NCBI GenBank assembly: GCA_963722905.1
Contig: CAVROT010000006.1
Location: 284,876-348,875 of the forward strand
Reading direction: 5' to 3'
From: CAVROT01 sp963722905
Lineage (GTDB): Bacteria; Pseudomonadota; Alphaproteobacteria; Rhodobacterales; Rhodobacteraceae
Length of the DNA stretch: 64,000 bases
The notes under the pieces are model-generated. The model did no database searches and was not told the origin of the DNA. It worked only from the letters and a program-made list of their open reading frames with translations. The position numbers and the translations under genes were made by a program. Shown here one piece after another: positions 9,207 through 19,978 of this stretch (position 1 is the first letter of the stretch; each line of letters opens with the position of its first letter).

Positions 9207-9262
9207 CGTGCCTCCTGGGCTGCCGTCGTCACGTGGTAGCGCGACCGTGCTCGCGCGCCGCT

Positions 9263-9282
9263 GCCGCACAAATCGGTGCGGC
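9263..9282 (-). promoter_or_regulatory. Hairpin in the hpf leader
   Basis: On the minus strand a perfect 7-base-pair stem, GCCGCAC pairing with GTGCGGC around a 6-base loop, lies between the putative promoter and the hpf start. There is no U-tract after it. It could stabilise the leader or act in attenuation; function is not shown. Confidence 0.45.
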
Positions 9283-9297
9283 CCCGGTGATCCGATC

Positions 9298-9327
9298 ATT
9301 GGGCGCCTGCGCGATGTGCCCTGTCAA
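9298..9327 (-). promoter_or_regulatory. Possible sigma-70 type promoter for hpf-ptsN
   Basis: A perfect -35 hexamer TTGACA (9322-9327, minus strand) is followed 18 bases later by a weak -10-like CCCAAT (9298-9303). It sits between lptB and hpf and points at hpf, which would give hpf a stationary-phase output separate from the lpt operon. The -10 is poor, so this is tentative. Confidence 0.35.
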
Positions 9328-9355
9328 TGCGCGAGGAGTTAACGGGGTAATCGCC

Positions 9356-10108
9356 TCAGTCCAACCGGAAGCCCTGCCCGAGGTAGACCCGGCGCACGTC
9401 CTCGTTGCGCACCACCTCGCCGGCGGTGCCGCTCATCAGGACGGTTCCCTCGTGCAGGATGTAGGCGCGATCCACGATGGCGAGGGTCTCGCGCACGTTG
9501 TGGTCGGTGATGAGGACGCCGATCCCGCGCGACTTCAGCGCACCCACCAACGCCCGGATGTCGGCGACCGCGATGGGATCGACCCCGGCGAAAGGTTCGT
9601 CAAGCAGCAGATAGCGCGGTTCGGTCGCGAGGCTGCGCGCGATCTCGACCCGGCGGCGTTCTCCGCCCGACAGCGCCATCGCCGGCGCGCGGCGCAGGTG
9701 CGTGATCGAGAACTCGCTGAGAAGCTGGTCCAGCCGCATCCTGCGCTTCTTCGCGGAGGGCTCGGCGATCTCCAGAATGGCCAGGATGTTGCCCTCGACC
9801 GTCAGGCCGCGGAAGATCGACATCTCCTGCGGGAGATAGCCGATCCCCAGCCGCGCACGGCGGTACATCGGCAGGTTGGTCACGTCGCGCCCGTCCACGG
9901 TCACCTGACCGCCCTCGGGCGTCACCAGTCCGGCGATGGCATAGAACGACGTGGTCTTGCCCGATCCGTTGGGACCCAGCAGCGCCACCGCCTCTCCCCG
10001 GCGCAGGTCCAGCGTCATGTCGCGGATCACGGGGCGGCGGCGGTAGCTCTTGCGCAGATTGCGGACCTGCAGCCCGCCCGATTCGGTGGCGACGGTCAGC
10101 GCGGTCAT
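9356..10108 (-). CDS. lptB: Lipopolysaccharide export ABC ATPase LptB
   Basis: LptB powers LptFG, which extracts LPS from the inner membrane and feeds it to the LptC-LptA bridge. The 250-residue protein has Walker A GPNGSGKTT (residues 45-53), the Q-loop near YLPQEM, signature ALSGGERRRVE, Walker B YLLLDEPFAGVDP and the H-loop ITDHNVRE, all canonical. The start overlaps the lptA stop by ATGA, and the order rnd-lptC-lptA-lptB is a single compact operon. Confidence 0.97.
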   Translation of the reverse strand: MTALTVATESGGLQVRNLRKSYRRRPVIRDMTLDLRRGEAVALLGPNGSGKTTSFYAIAGLVTPEGGQVTVDGRDVTNLPMYRRARLGIGYLPQEMSIFRGLTVEGNILAILEIAEPSAKKRRMRLDQLLSEFSITHLRRAPAMALSGGERRRVEIARSLATEPRYLLLDEPFAGVDPIAVADIRALVGALKSRGIGVLITDHNVRETLAIVDRAYILHEGTVLMSGTAGEVVRNEDVRRVYLGQGFRLD

Positions 10109-10602
10109 TCGCCCGTGCCGGTATCGCCGGGGCGGAATACGGTGCGCACCCGTCCGTCCAGCCGTCCCGTCCCCGCATTCAGGTCGATGACCAGCCGGTC
10201 GGAGGACAGCGCGTTGGCCCCCTGTGTCAGGATCACGTCGCCCGTCATGACGACCGTCCCGTCGTCGATAGTGTAGACGGCCTCCTGCGATTCGGCCGCC
10301 TCGGCACCATTGACCAGAGTCACGCCGCCCGAGGCCGCGAGGCTTTCGATCCCGCCGCCCGTATCGGCATAGGCCACGCGTACCTCGCCCGCGGTCATCC
10401 GCATGTCGCCCTGGCTGACCCGTACGTTGCCGGTGAAGGTCGCGCTGCCGTCCGCCTGGTCGACCGCCAGGCTGTCCGCCGCGACCTCGACGGGGAGGGC
10501 GCTGTCATGACGGAGACCGCCGAAGGCGACGGTGCCTTGCGCGGCAAGAGGACCGGCGCAGACGCTCGCCGCCAGGGCGGCCGCAGCCAGGACCGTTTTC
10601 AT
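10105..10602 (-). CDS. lptA: Periplasmic LPS transport protein LptA
   Basis: LptA oligomers form the periplasmic bridge for LPS between LptC and LptDE. The 165-residue product begins with a Sec signal peptide (MKTVLAAAALAASVCAG) cleaved near residue 20. One OstA/LptA beta-jellyroll domain follows, with the typical VTGNV/FTGNVRVSQGDM-type repeats. The ATG at 10602 overlaps the lptC stop (ATGA), which fixes the start; the longer open frame upstream is a shadow of lptC. Confidence 0.93.
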   Translation of the reverse strand: MKTVLAAAALAASVCAGPLAAQGTVAFGGLRHDSALPVEVAADSLAVDQADGSATFTGNVRVSQGDMRMTAGEVRVAYADTGGGIESLAASGGVTLVNGAEAAESQEAVYTIDDGTVVMTGDVILTQGANALSSDRLVIDLNAGTGRLDGRVRTVFRPGDTGTGE

Positions 10603-11222
10603 TCGTTTGCTCCCGCACGGTTGATGGGATCGTATAGCAGCCGCACGCCGCCCGTGAAACGCAGCACGTGGCGCCCGCCGTCGGACGTGAGGCGCATGGC
10701 GCCGGCGTCCAGCGTCCCGGCGGGGCCGGTGGCGCTGACACCCCCCGGCGCGTCCAGATCGGCCGCGTCCAGCGCCGTGTCGAGCCGCTCCGTCAGGATG
10801 CGCCACCCGGTCCCGCTGACGGCGCGCACGTCGCCCGTGAGGCGCGCCGTCTGCGCCTTCGGATCGACGGACCCGCGGTCGGCCGACAGGTCCAGCCGCC
10901 CGCCGTCCGGCGTGAGGATCGTCCCGTCGAGCGCCAGCGCGACGATGCGCCCAACATCGTCGGGGTCCGGCAGGGCGCTGTCGGCCCGTAGCGTGATTAG
11001 TTCGCCTCGAGCGCCGGTACCGGCGTAGGTCGGGCGGCCGATGCGCTGCTCCTGCACGATGCGGGCGATCTCGCCGTCTGTGTAGCGCAGCGTGCCCTGC
11101 GGCTCGCGCGGGTGCGACATGAGGAACAGGGTCGACAGGATTCCCAGCGCCGCCAGCGGCAACAGCAGCTTCAGCCCGCCGACGAGGCGCGAATATGGGT
11201 CGTGTGCATCCACCGTCCTCAT
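10599..11222 (-). CDS. lptC: LPS export protein LptC
   Basis: LptC is the bitopic inner-membrane component that passes LPS from LptBFG to LptA. The 207-residue protein has a short cytoplasmic N terminus, one transmembrane helix at about residues 15-36 (GLKLLLPLAALGILSTLFLM), and a periplasmic LptC/OstA-like domain. It is transcribed after rnd with a 37-base gap and overlaps lptA by ATGA. Confidence 0.92.
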   Translation of the reverse strand: MRTVDAHDPYSRLVGGLKLLLPLAALGILSTLFLMSHPREPQGTLRYTDGEIARIVQEQRIGRPTYAGTGARGELITLRADSALPDPDDVGRIVALALDGTILTPDGGRLDLSADRGSVDPKAQTARLTGDVRAVSGTGWRILTERLDTALDAADLDAPGGVSATGPAGTLDAGAMRLTSDGGRHVLRFTGGVRLLYDPINRAGANE

Positions 11223-11259
11223 ATGGTCCCGTGCCGTGCCGGCCCCAAGGGGGCGGCCG

Positions 11260-11871
11260 TTAGTGCGCGAAGATGTCGGCCTCGGGCCATCCCGCCAGAT
11301 CCAGCCGCGCGCGCATCGGCAGGAAATCGAAGCAGGCCTGCGCCAGACCCATCCGGCCCTCGCGGTGCAGCCGGTCGTCGAGCTTTGCCTTCAGCGCGTG
11401 CAGATGCAGCACGTCCGAGGCGGCGTAGGCCAGTTGCGCCTCGCTCAGATCCGGTGCGCCCCAGTCGCTTTGCTGCTGGTGCTTGGATACGTCGACGTCC
11501 AGCATCTCGTTCAGCAGGTACTTCAGCCCGTGCCGGTCGGTATAGGTACGGATCAGCTTGCTGGCGATCTTGGTGCAGTAGACCGGAGCGGCCAGTGCGT
11601 CGAAGGCATGATCCATCGCCGCGATGTCGAACCGCCCGAAGTGGAAGATCTTCAGCACGCCCGCGTCGGTCAGCAGCCGCGCGAGGTTGGGCGCGGCGCC
11701 CTGGCCGGGGGCGATCTGCACCATGTGGGCGTCGCCGTCGCCGCCCGAAAGCTGCACGAGGCACAGCCGGTCGCGCTGCGGGTTCAGGCCCATCGTCTCG
11801 CAGTCGATGGCGACCGAGGCGCCGAAATCGACGTCGTGCGGCAGATCGCCCAGATGATGGTGATTGGTCAT
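11260..11871 (-). CDS. rnd: Ribonuclease D family 3'-5' exonuclease
   Basis: This 203-residue protein is a DEDDy-type 3'-5' exonuclease domain alone, without the HRDC domains of enterobacterial RNase D, as is usual in Rhodobacterales. Visible catalytic motifs are Exo I IDCETMGL, Exo II FHFGRFDIAAMD and Exo III YAASDVLHL. The family trims RNA 3' ends. I chose the ATG at 11871 because GGAGG lies six bases upstream and the protein then starts MTNHHH; the frame to 12087 lacks support. It heads the rnd-lptCAB transcription unit and is divergent from glpS. Confidence 0.92.
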   Translation of the reverse strand: MTNHHHLGDLPHDVDFGASVAIDCETMGLNPQRDRLCLVQLSGGDGDAHMVQIAPGQGAAPNLARLLTDAGVLKIFHFGRFDIAAMDHAFDALAAPVYCTKIASKLIRTYTDRHGLKYLLNEMLDVDVSKHQQQSDWGAPDLSEAQLAYAASDVLHLHALKAKLDDRLHREGRMGLAQACFDFLPMRARLDLAGWPEADIFAH

Positions 11872-11949
11872 GAGGCGGCCTCCTGCGCTGCCGGGGGGTG
11901 ATAGCGCGGATCGCGCGGGATCGGCAATCGGGGCCGCGCGCGGCTTCGG

Positions 11950-11978
11950 TTGACGGAAGCCGGACCCCATGTTTGGGT
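11950..11978 (+). promoter_or_regulatory. Possible promoter of the glp transport operon
   Basis: TTGACG (11950-11955) is followed after 16-17 bases by a weak TTTGGGTAAG -10 region, about 55 bases before the glpS start and in the rnd/glpS divergent spacer. No glpR or operator was recognised nearby. The -10 match is poor. Confidence 0.3.
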
Positions 11979-12030
11979 AAGGGATGCGCGATCGGGCCGA
12001 CAGTGCGCCGGCCGAACCGAGGGGCACGGC

Positions 12031-13104
12031 ATGACGCTGGAATTTCAGGACGTCTCGCGCATCGTCTCCGGCGTGACGCATATCCATCGCACCGACCTGA
12101 CCCTGGCGCCGGGCACCATGAACGTGCTGCTGGGCCCGACCCTCGCGGGCAAGACGTCGCTGATGCGGCTGATGGCCGGGCTCGACGCGCCGACCACGGG
12201 GCGCATCCGCTGGCAGGGCACGGACGTGACCGGCATGCGCGTCCAGGACCGGCGGGTCGCGATGGTCTACCAGCAGTTCATCAACTATCCGTCGATGAGC
12301 GTCTACGACAACATCGCCTCGCCTATGCGCCTCATGGGCAAGGCCAAGTCCGAGATCGACGCCGCCGTCCGCAAGACCGCCGACCTGATGCAGCTGGGCC
12401 CCCTGCTGGACCGCCGCCCGCTGGAGCTGTCGGGCGGCCAGCAGCAGCGCTGCGCGCTGGCCCGCGCGCTGGTCAAGGACGCGGGCCTGGTGCTTCTGGA
12501 CGAGCCTCTGGCCAACCTAGACTACAAGCTGCGCGAGGAACTGCGCGCCGAGATCCCCCGCATCTTCGAGGAGGCCGGCAGCATCTTCGTCTACGCCACC
12601 ACCGAACCCGAAGAGGCGCTGCTTCTGGGCGGCAACGTCGCGACCCTGTGGCAGGGCCGGGTGACGCAGTTCGGACCGACGCCCACGGTCTATCGCCGCC
12701 CCGCAGACGCGGTCACGGCGCGCGTCTTCTCGGATCCGCCTATGAACTTCCTCGACGTGACGGTTTCCGGCGGTCAGATCGACCTGGGCGAGGGGCAGCG
12801 CGCGCCCGCCACGGTCGCCGACGGCGCCTATGTCGCGGGGTTCCGGCCCAACCACGTATCGCTGTCGCCGCGGGGTGACGGGGCGGTCCGGTTCCGCGCC
12901 AGGCTCGCCGTGACCGAGATCACGGGATCCGAGACGTTCGTCCACCTCGATCACGCCGGCGCGCGCTGGGTCGGGCTGATCCACGGCGTCCGCCAGCTGC
13001 CCGTGGGCCAGGACATCGAGGTCTTTATCGACCCCGCCCACATCTACCTCTTCGACCGCGAGGGCGCGCTGGCCGCGCCCGCCGCCTACGCGCAGGCCGC
13101 CTGA
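12031..13104 (+). CDS. glpS: Glycerol-type ABC transporter ATP-binding protein GlpS
   Basis: This is one of two different ATPases of a glycerol ABC importer, as in the rhizobial GlpSTPQUV system. The 357-residue protein has a MalK-like layout: ATPase domain followed by a C-terminal OB-fold/TOBE region. Walker A is the atypical GPTLAGKTS (about residues 35-43) characteristic of GlpS. The signature LSGGQQQRCALARAL and Walker B LVLLDEPLANLD are canonical. The H-loop reads VYATTEPEEA, so the usual switch His is replaced by Thr. The start at 12031 matches the family; the frame to 11950 is a weak extension. Its last base overlaps the glpT start (TGATG). Confidence 0.9.
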   Translation: MTLEFQDVSRIVSGVTHIHRTDLTLAPGTMNVLLGPTLAGKTSLMRLMAGLDAPTTGRIRWQGTDVTGMRVQDRRVAMVYQQFINYPSMSVYDNIASPMRLMGKAKSEIDAAVRKTADLMQLGPLLDRRPLELSGGQQQRCALARALVKDAGLVLLDEPLANLDYKLREELRAEIPRIFEEAGSIFVYATTEPEEALLLGGNVATLWQGRVTQFGPTPTVYRRPADAVTARVFSDPPMNFLDVTVSGGQIDLGEGQRAPATVADGAYVAGFRPNHVSLSPRGDGAVRFRARLAVTEITGSETFVHLDHAGARWVGLIHGVRQLPVGQDIEVFIDPAHIYLFDREGALAAPAAYAQAA

Positions 13105-14202
13105 TGGCGAAGATCACGCTCGACAACCTCGCCCATTCCTATTCTCCCGTCCCGTCCGGCCCCGACGACTACGCCCTGAAGGAGCTGAACCATGACTGGA
13201 CCGACGGCGAGGCCTACGCCCTGCTGGGCGCGTCGGGCTGCGGCAAGTCCACCCTCCTGAACATCATCTCGGGGCTGCTGCATCCCAGCCGGGGGCGGAT
13301 CCTCTTCGACGGGCACGACGTGACCCACGCGCCGACGGCCGAGCGCAACATCGCGCAGGTGTTCCAGTTTCCGGTGGTCTACGACACGATGACCGTGCGC
13401 GAGAACCTCGCCTTCCCGCTGCGCAACCGCGGCGCCGACCCGGCCTACGTGGCGCAGCGCGTGCAGGACATCGCCGCGATGATCGGCATGGAGGCGACGC
13501 TGGACCGCAAGGCGCGCGGCCTGACGGCGGACGCAAAGCAGAAGATCAGCCTGGGGCGCGGCATGGTGCGCGAGGACGTCAACGCGCTGCTCTTCGACGA
13601 ACCGCTGACCGTGATCGACCCGCACATGAAATGGGAGCTGCGGACGCAGTTGAAGCAGCTGCACCACGATTTCGGCCACACCATGATCTACGTCACCCAC
13701 GACCAGACCGAGGCGCTGACCTTCGCCGACAAGGTGGTGGTGATGCACGACGGCCGCGTCGTGCAGATCGGCACTCCCGCAGGAACTGTTCGACAGCCCC
13801 GCCCATACCTTCGTCGGCTACTTCATCGGATCGCCCGGGATGAACCTCTTTCCGGCGCGCGTGCGGGGCGGCGAGGTGCGCATCGGCGACCGCGTCGTCT
13901 ACCTGCGGCAGGACCACGGCACGCCGCAGGGCGACGTGCAGTTGGGCGTGCGTCCCGAGTTCGTGCGCCTGACGGGCGACGTGCAGGGCCTTCCCGTCAC
14001 CGTGCGACGGGTCGAGGACGTGGGCCGCCACCGCATCGTCCGCGCCGTCCACGACGCGGGCGACGGCGTCGCGCGCGAGGTCAACGCGATCCTCAACGAG
14101 GGCGAGACCCTCCCCGAGGGCGCGCGCTACCTGCACTTCGTCGCCGACCGCATGAGCGTCTACGCCGACGGCTGGCGCGTCGAACCGAAGGACGCCGCAT
14201 GA
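13104..14202 (+). pseudogene. glpT: Glycerol-type ABC transporter ATP-binding protein GlpT, frameshifted
   Basis: Second ATPase of the glycerol importer. Frame 1 from 13104 encodes an intact nucleotide-binding domain: Walker A GASGCGKST, Walker B LLFDEPLTVID and a normal H-loop IYVTHDQTEA. The signature is degenerate (LTADAKQKISLGRGM). After IGTP at 13773-13778 the frame is lost. The expected continuation (ELFDSPAHTFVGYFIGSPG, then MNLFPARV) reads on in the +1 frame and runs intact to the stop at 14200-14202. A single extra base at about 13779-13780 explains it; without that base the product is about 365 residues, normal for the family. The downstream half has no decay, so this is either a very recent mutation or a sequencing error. 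Confidence 0.88.
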
Positions 14203-14234
14203 CCCCCGCCGCCGCCGCGCCGCGCCCCGTCGTC

Positions 14235-14372
14235 GTCCTTGGGCCCGACCCGAGGACCTCCCGTTCGGCGCCCCGCCGCCGGCCGCCGTCGCCCCCGAGC
14301 CCCGCTCCGCGGCCCCGGCCCGCCGCACCCCGCGCATGGCCGGGAGATCCTCGGGTCGGGCCCGAGGATGAC
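14235..14372. repeat. Inverted pair of palindromic repeats (REPIN-like) between glpT and glpP
   Basis: Two copies of a roughly 30-base palindromic unit lie head to head. The first, at 14235-14257, is diverged; the second, at 14344-14372, matches the consensus. The unit consists of ATCCTCGGG and CCCGAGGAT arms around a CCCGA spacer. The pair fills most of the 190-base gap between glpT and glpP. The same unit flanks the GIY-YIG gene at 16331 and 16700-16789. Confidence 0.85.
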
Positions 14373-14392
14373 ACCACGACCGGAGCCGCCCG

Positions 14393-15265
<873 letters not shown>

Positions 15266-15401
15266 CCCGGGCGCGCCGCACCTCCCTTCATCCTGTCGGA
15301 AATACTCCACGGGGGATCGCTATCGAAGCGCCATCGGTCCGAGCGACGATCGCGATGGCTGTGAAACCCCCGTCCGCCGTTCCCGCGACGCGAGGCGCCA
15401 G
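15266..15401. other. glpP-glpQ spacer with a possible second intergenic repeat
   Basis: This 136-base spacer interrupts two genes that are normally almost contiguous. It contains a CGGAAATACTCC segment followed by GGGGG; similar short segments recur between genes in many Roseobacter genomes (recalled, not checked). No gene was found in it. Confidence 0.35.
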
Positions 15402-16304
<903 letters not shown>

Positions 16305-16330
16305 TGAAACCGATCGTTAACCATTCGCGC

Positions 16331-16360
16331 GTCATCCTCGGGCCCGACCCGAGGATCTCC
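16331..16360 (+). repeat. Palindromic repeat unit upstream of the GIY-YIG gene
   Basis: One complete 30-base unit in forward orientation, with perfect 9-base arms ATCCTCGGG/CCCGAGGAT. It begins 27 bases after glpQ and ends 35 bases before the GIY-YIG start codon. It is identical over its core to the units at 14344-14372 (inverted) and 16757-16789 (inverted). Confidence 0.9.
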
Positions 16361-16394
16361 TGCCGATACGCGCTACGAGAACTGCACCACCCGG

Positions 16395-16688
16395 ATGGCC
16401 CCGATGTTCGTCTACATGATGACCAACCGCCCGGACGGTACGCTCTACCTCGGCGTGACCGGCGACTTGATCCGCCGGGTGCATCAGCATCGGCTGCACA
16501 TCGCCCCCGGGTTCACCGACAAGTACAACCTCGAGCGGTTGGTATGGTACGAAGCTCACGAGACGCCCTCATCCGCGATCCAGCGGGAGAAGAGCCTCAA
16601 GCGATGGTATCGACAGTGGAAGGTCGACCTTATCGGAAAGACCAATCCTGGCTGGCGCGATCTCTACGAGGACATCGCGCGGCCGTGA
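16395..16688 (+). CDS. Small GIY-YIG endonuclease
   Basis: This 97-residue protein is a single GIY-YIG nuclease domain of the small stand-alone type. The GIY part reads FVYMMTNR, the YIG part LYLGVT, followed by the catalytic Arg region DLIRRVHQHR. The conserved Glu lies in the VWYEAHET/AIQREKSLKRW segment, and the C-terminal NPGWRDLY motif is typical. Substrate and role are unknown for this subfamily. It sits inside the glp transporter operon, between glpQ and glpU, and is bracketed by palindromic repeats (16331-16360 upstream, 16700-16789 downstream). That placement is foreign to the operon and suggests insertion of a repeat-plus-nuclease unit. Confidence 0.9.
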   Translation: MAPMFVYMMTNRPDGTLYLGVTGDLIRRVHQHRLHIAPGFTDKYNLERLVWYEAHETPSSAIQREKSLKRWYRQWKVDLIGKTNPGWRDLYEDIARP

Positions 16689-16699
16689 CGGCTGCCATC

Positions 16700-16789
16700 G
16701 CCATCCTCGGGCCCGACCCGAGGATCTTCCTCCCCCATGGGCCGCAGCCATGGGCTGGGAGATCCTCGGGTCGGGCCCGAGGATGACAC
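16700..16789. repeat. Inverted pair of palindromic repeats downstream of the GIY-YIG gene
   Basis: A forward unit (16700-16730) and an inverted unit (16757-16789) face each other around a loop that is itself palindromic (CCCATGGG and CCATGGG segments). The whole could fold into a long hairpin. It begins 11 bases after the GIY-YIG stop and ends 20 bases before glpU. Confidence 0.9.
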
Positions 16790-16809
16790 CTGCCCGCGGG
16801 GCTGCCACA

Positions 16810-17088
16810 ATGCTTGACTGGATGGCCTGGACGCTCCCCACCGCGATCTTCTTCGCGACCATCGCCCTGCTGCTGGTGGTCTTCACCGTGCTCGCCATCC
16901 GTTACCCCGAGACGCCGCGCACCGGCATCCTGCGGATCGAGACGACGCGGGGGGACCGGCTCTTCATCACGCTGCTGGGGTCGGGGTTCATCAACCTCGC
17001 CTGGCTGGGACTGACCGAGGACCTGTCGCAGTGGTGGGCGCTGGCCATCTGCGCGGTCTACGCGGTGGCGGTGTTCCGCTGGGTGTGA
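16810..17088 (+). CDS. glpU: GlpU, small DUF2160 membrane protein of the glycerol transporter
   Basis: This 92-residue protein has two or three hydrophobic helices (WTLPTAIFFATIALLLVVFT near residues 7-26, GFINLAWLGL in the middle, ALAICAVYAVAVFRW at the end). It matches the DUF2160 small integral membrane protein encoded in glycerol ABC transporter operons; its exact role is not known. The ATG at 16810 gives the family-typical start MLDWMAWT; the open frame to 16750 would read through the palindromic repeat. It is followed by glpV with a 42-base gap. Confidence 0.88.
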   Translation: MLDWMAWTLPTAIFFATIALLLVVFTVLAIRYPETPRTGILRIETTRGDRLFITLLGSGFINLAWLGLTEDLSQWWALAICAVYAVAVFRWV

Positions 17089-17130
17089 GACACTGACGAC
17101 AACAAACAAACGAAACGGGAGGACGACACG

Positions 17131-18840
<1,710 letters not shown>

Positions 18841-18862
18841 TCCGGGCGATCTGAACTGTCAT

Positions 18863-18892
18863 CCGGGCCGGGGCAACGATGCCCCGGCCCGG
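18863..18892. terminator. Bidirectional hairpin terminator after glpV
   Basis: A perfect 12-base-pair GC stem (CCGGGCCGGGGC with GCCCCGGCCCGG) encloses a 6-base loop. It lies between the converging glpV and the sulfotransferase-like gene, immediately next to the latter's stop codon. No long U-tract follows, but its strength and position fit a shared terminator. Confidence 0.8.
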
Positions 18893-19978
18893 TCATCGAA
18901 CCCTGGCCAGCCCGGTATCGAGCCCAAGCGCCCGTAGGTCGCCTGCGGGCGCCAGCGATGTCCATGCCGATCTGAACTTCCCCATCCAGATTGCGTCCGG
19001 CGCCGCCCGGCGCGCCGTCCTGGCAACGGGCGTGCCCGCCTGGGCGTCATGCTCCATGACCGCCCGCAGGTCTGCCGCAGCGACCACCGGGCCGCCGGCC
19101 GCCCTGATCGCGCCGGCAGGGTCCCGTGTCAGCGCGTCGTAGCCGATGACGGCGATCCGGCATCCGAAGCGCTGGGCCTGCGCCACGCCGATGACGTGGC
19201 GACGCAGCTGCATGGCGAGAGCCGCAGCACCGACGTTCGGGAAGTGTCGATGCATGCTGACGGCCCAGTCGTCCGGGTCGCGCGTCAGAAAGACCGCACG
19301 GTCGGCGTCCAGACCTGCGGCGATGGCCGCCGCGCCGTCGCTTGCCTGACTGCGGAACTTCAGCGCCAGCGTGCTTTCCGGGTCCAGACCGCGTGTCAGA
19401 TACCCGGCCGCCTCGGCAGCCAGCCGTGCCATGTCGGCACGCAGCGCGGCATCTGCCGGGCGGTCGCCGCACAGCGTACCGATGGCGGTGAATGCGTCGT
19501 ATTCGCTGGCGACATTTGTGCCGGCAGCCGTCAGGAGCCGTGTCAGAAGGGTGGATCCGCACCGCCCGATGGAAAAGACCGGCAGCGTGCGGGGCAACCG
19601 CAATCGTGGCGCGCCCCATGGGACCCTGGCTGCGCGGGTGGCACGTTCGTACTGCGCCGCGTGGGCGAAGGGCACGGTCCCGATCAGCGCGGTATCCGGA
19701 ACGTTCACCGCGGTCCACGCGCGACGCGCCCGGTCCATCGCGTAGACGGACCAGCCCTCGGGCACGGTCGGCAGGACGGGCAGTGGGACGGAGACGGCCA
19801 GATCGCCCGGCGCCGCGATCTCCAGGGGATGCGGGCGGCATTTACGGACAACCGCCGCACCGAAGGTACGGATATCCCCCGGATCGTCCCGGCGCGGTGC
19901 GTTTCCGATAGCCCGCGCGCCGATGGCGCGCCGCTCAGAACCGGTCAAGCGGGATGCGCAGGTAGCTGTGGCCGTCAT
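18893..19978 (-). CDS. Sulfotransferase-like P-loop protein
   Basis: The 361-residue frame contains two segments diagnostic of PAPS-dependent sulfotransferases. PVFSIGRCGSTLLTRLL at about residues 132-148 resembles the 5'-phosphosulfate loop, and FLTRDPDDWAVSMHRHF at about 231-247 resembles the 3'-phosphate-binding loop. The substrate is unknown. The N-terminal 50 residues overlap the end of the next gene by 44 bases and lack conserved features, so the true start may be a later GTG. It has no operon partner of related function; it converges on glpV. It may equally be a sulfotransferase-fold protein without enzymatic activity. Confidence 0.75.
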   Translation of the reverse strand: MTATATCASRLTGSERRAIGARAIGNAPRRDDPGDIRTFGAAVVRKCRPHPLEIAAPGDLAVSVPLPVLPTVPEGWSVYAMDRARRAWTAVNVPDTALIGTVPFAHAAQYERATRAARVPWGAPRLRLPRTLPVFSIGRCGSTLLTRLLTAAGTNVASEYDAFTAIGTLCGDRPADAALRADMARLAAEAAGYLTRGLDPESTLALKFRSQASDGAAAIAAGLDADRAVFLTRDPDDWAVSMHRHFPNVGAAALAMQLRRHVIGVAQAQRFGCRIAVIGYDALTRDPAGAIRAAGGPVVAAADLRAVMEHDAQAGTPVARTARRAAPDAIWMGKFRSAWTSLAPAGDLRALGLDTGLARVR

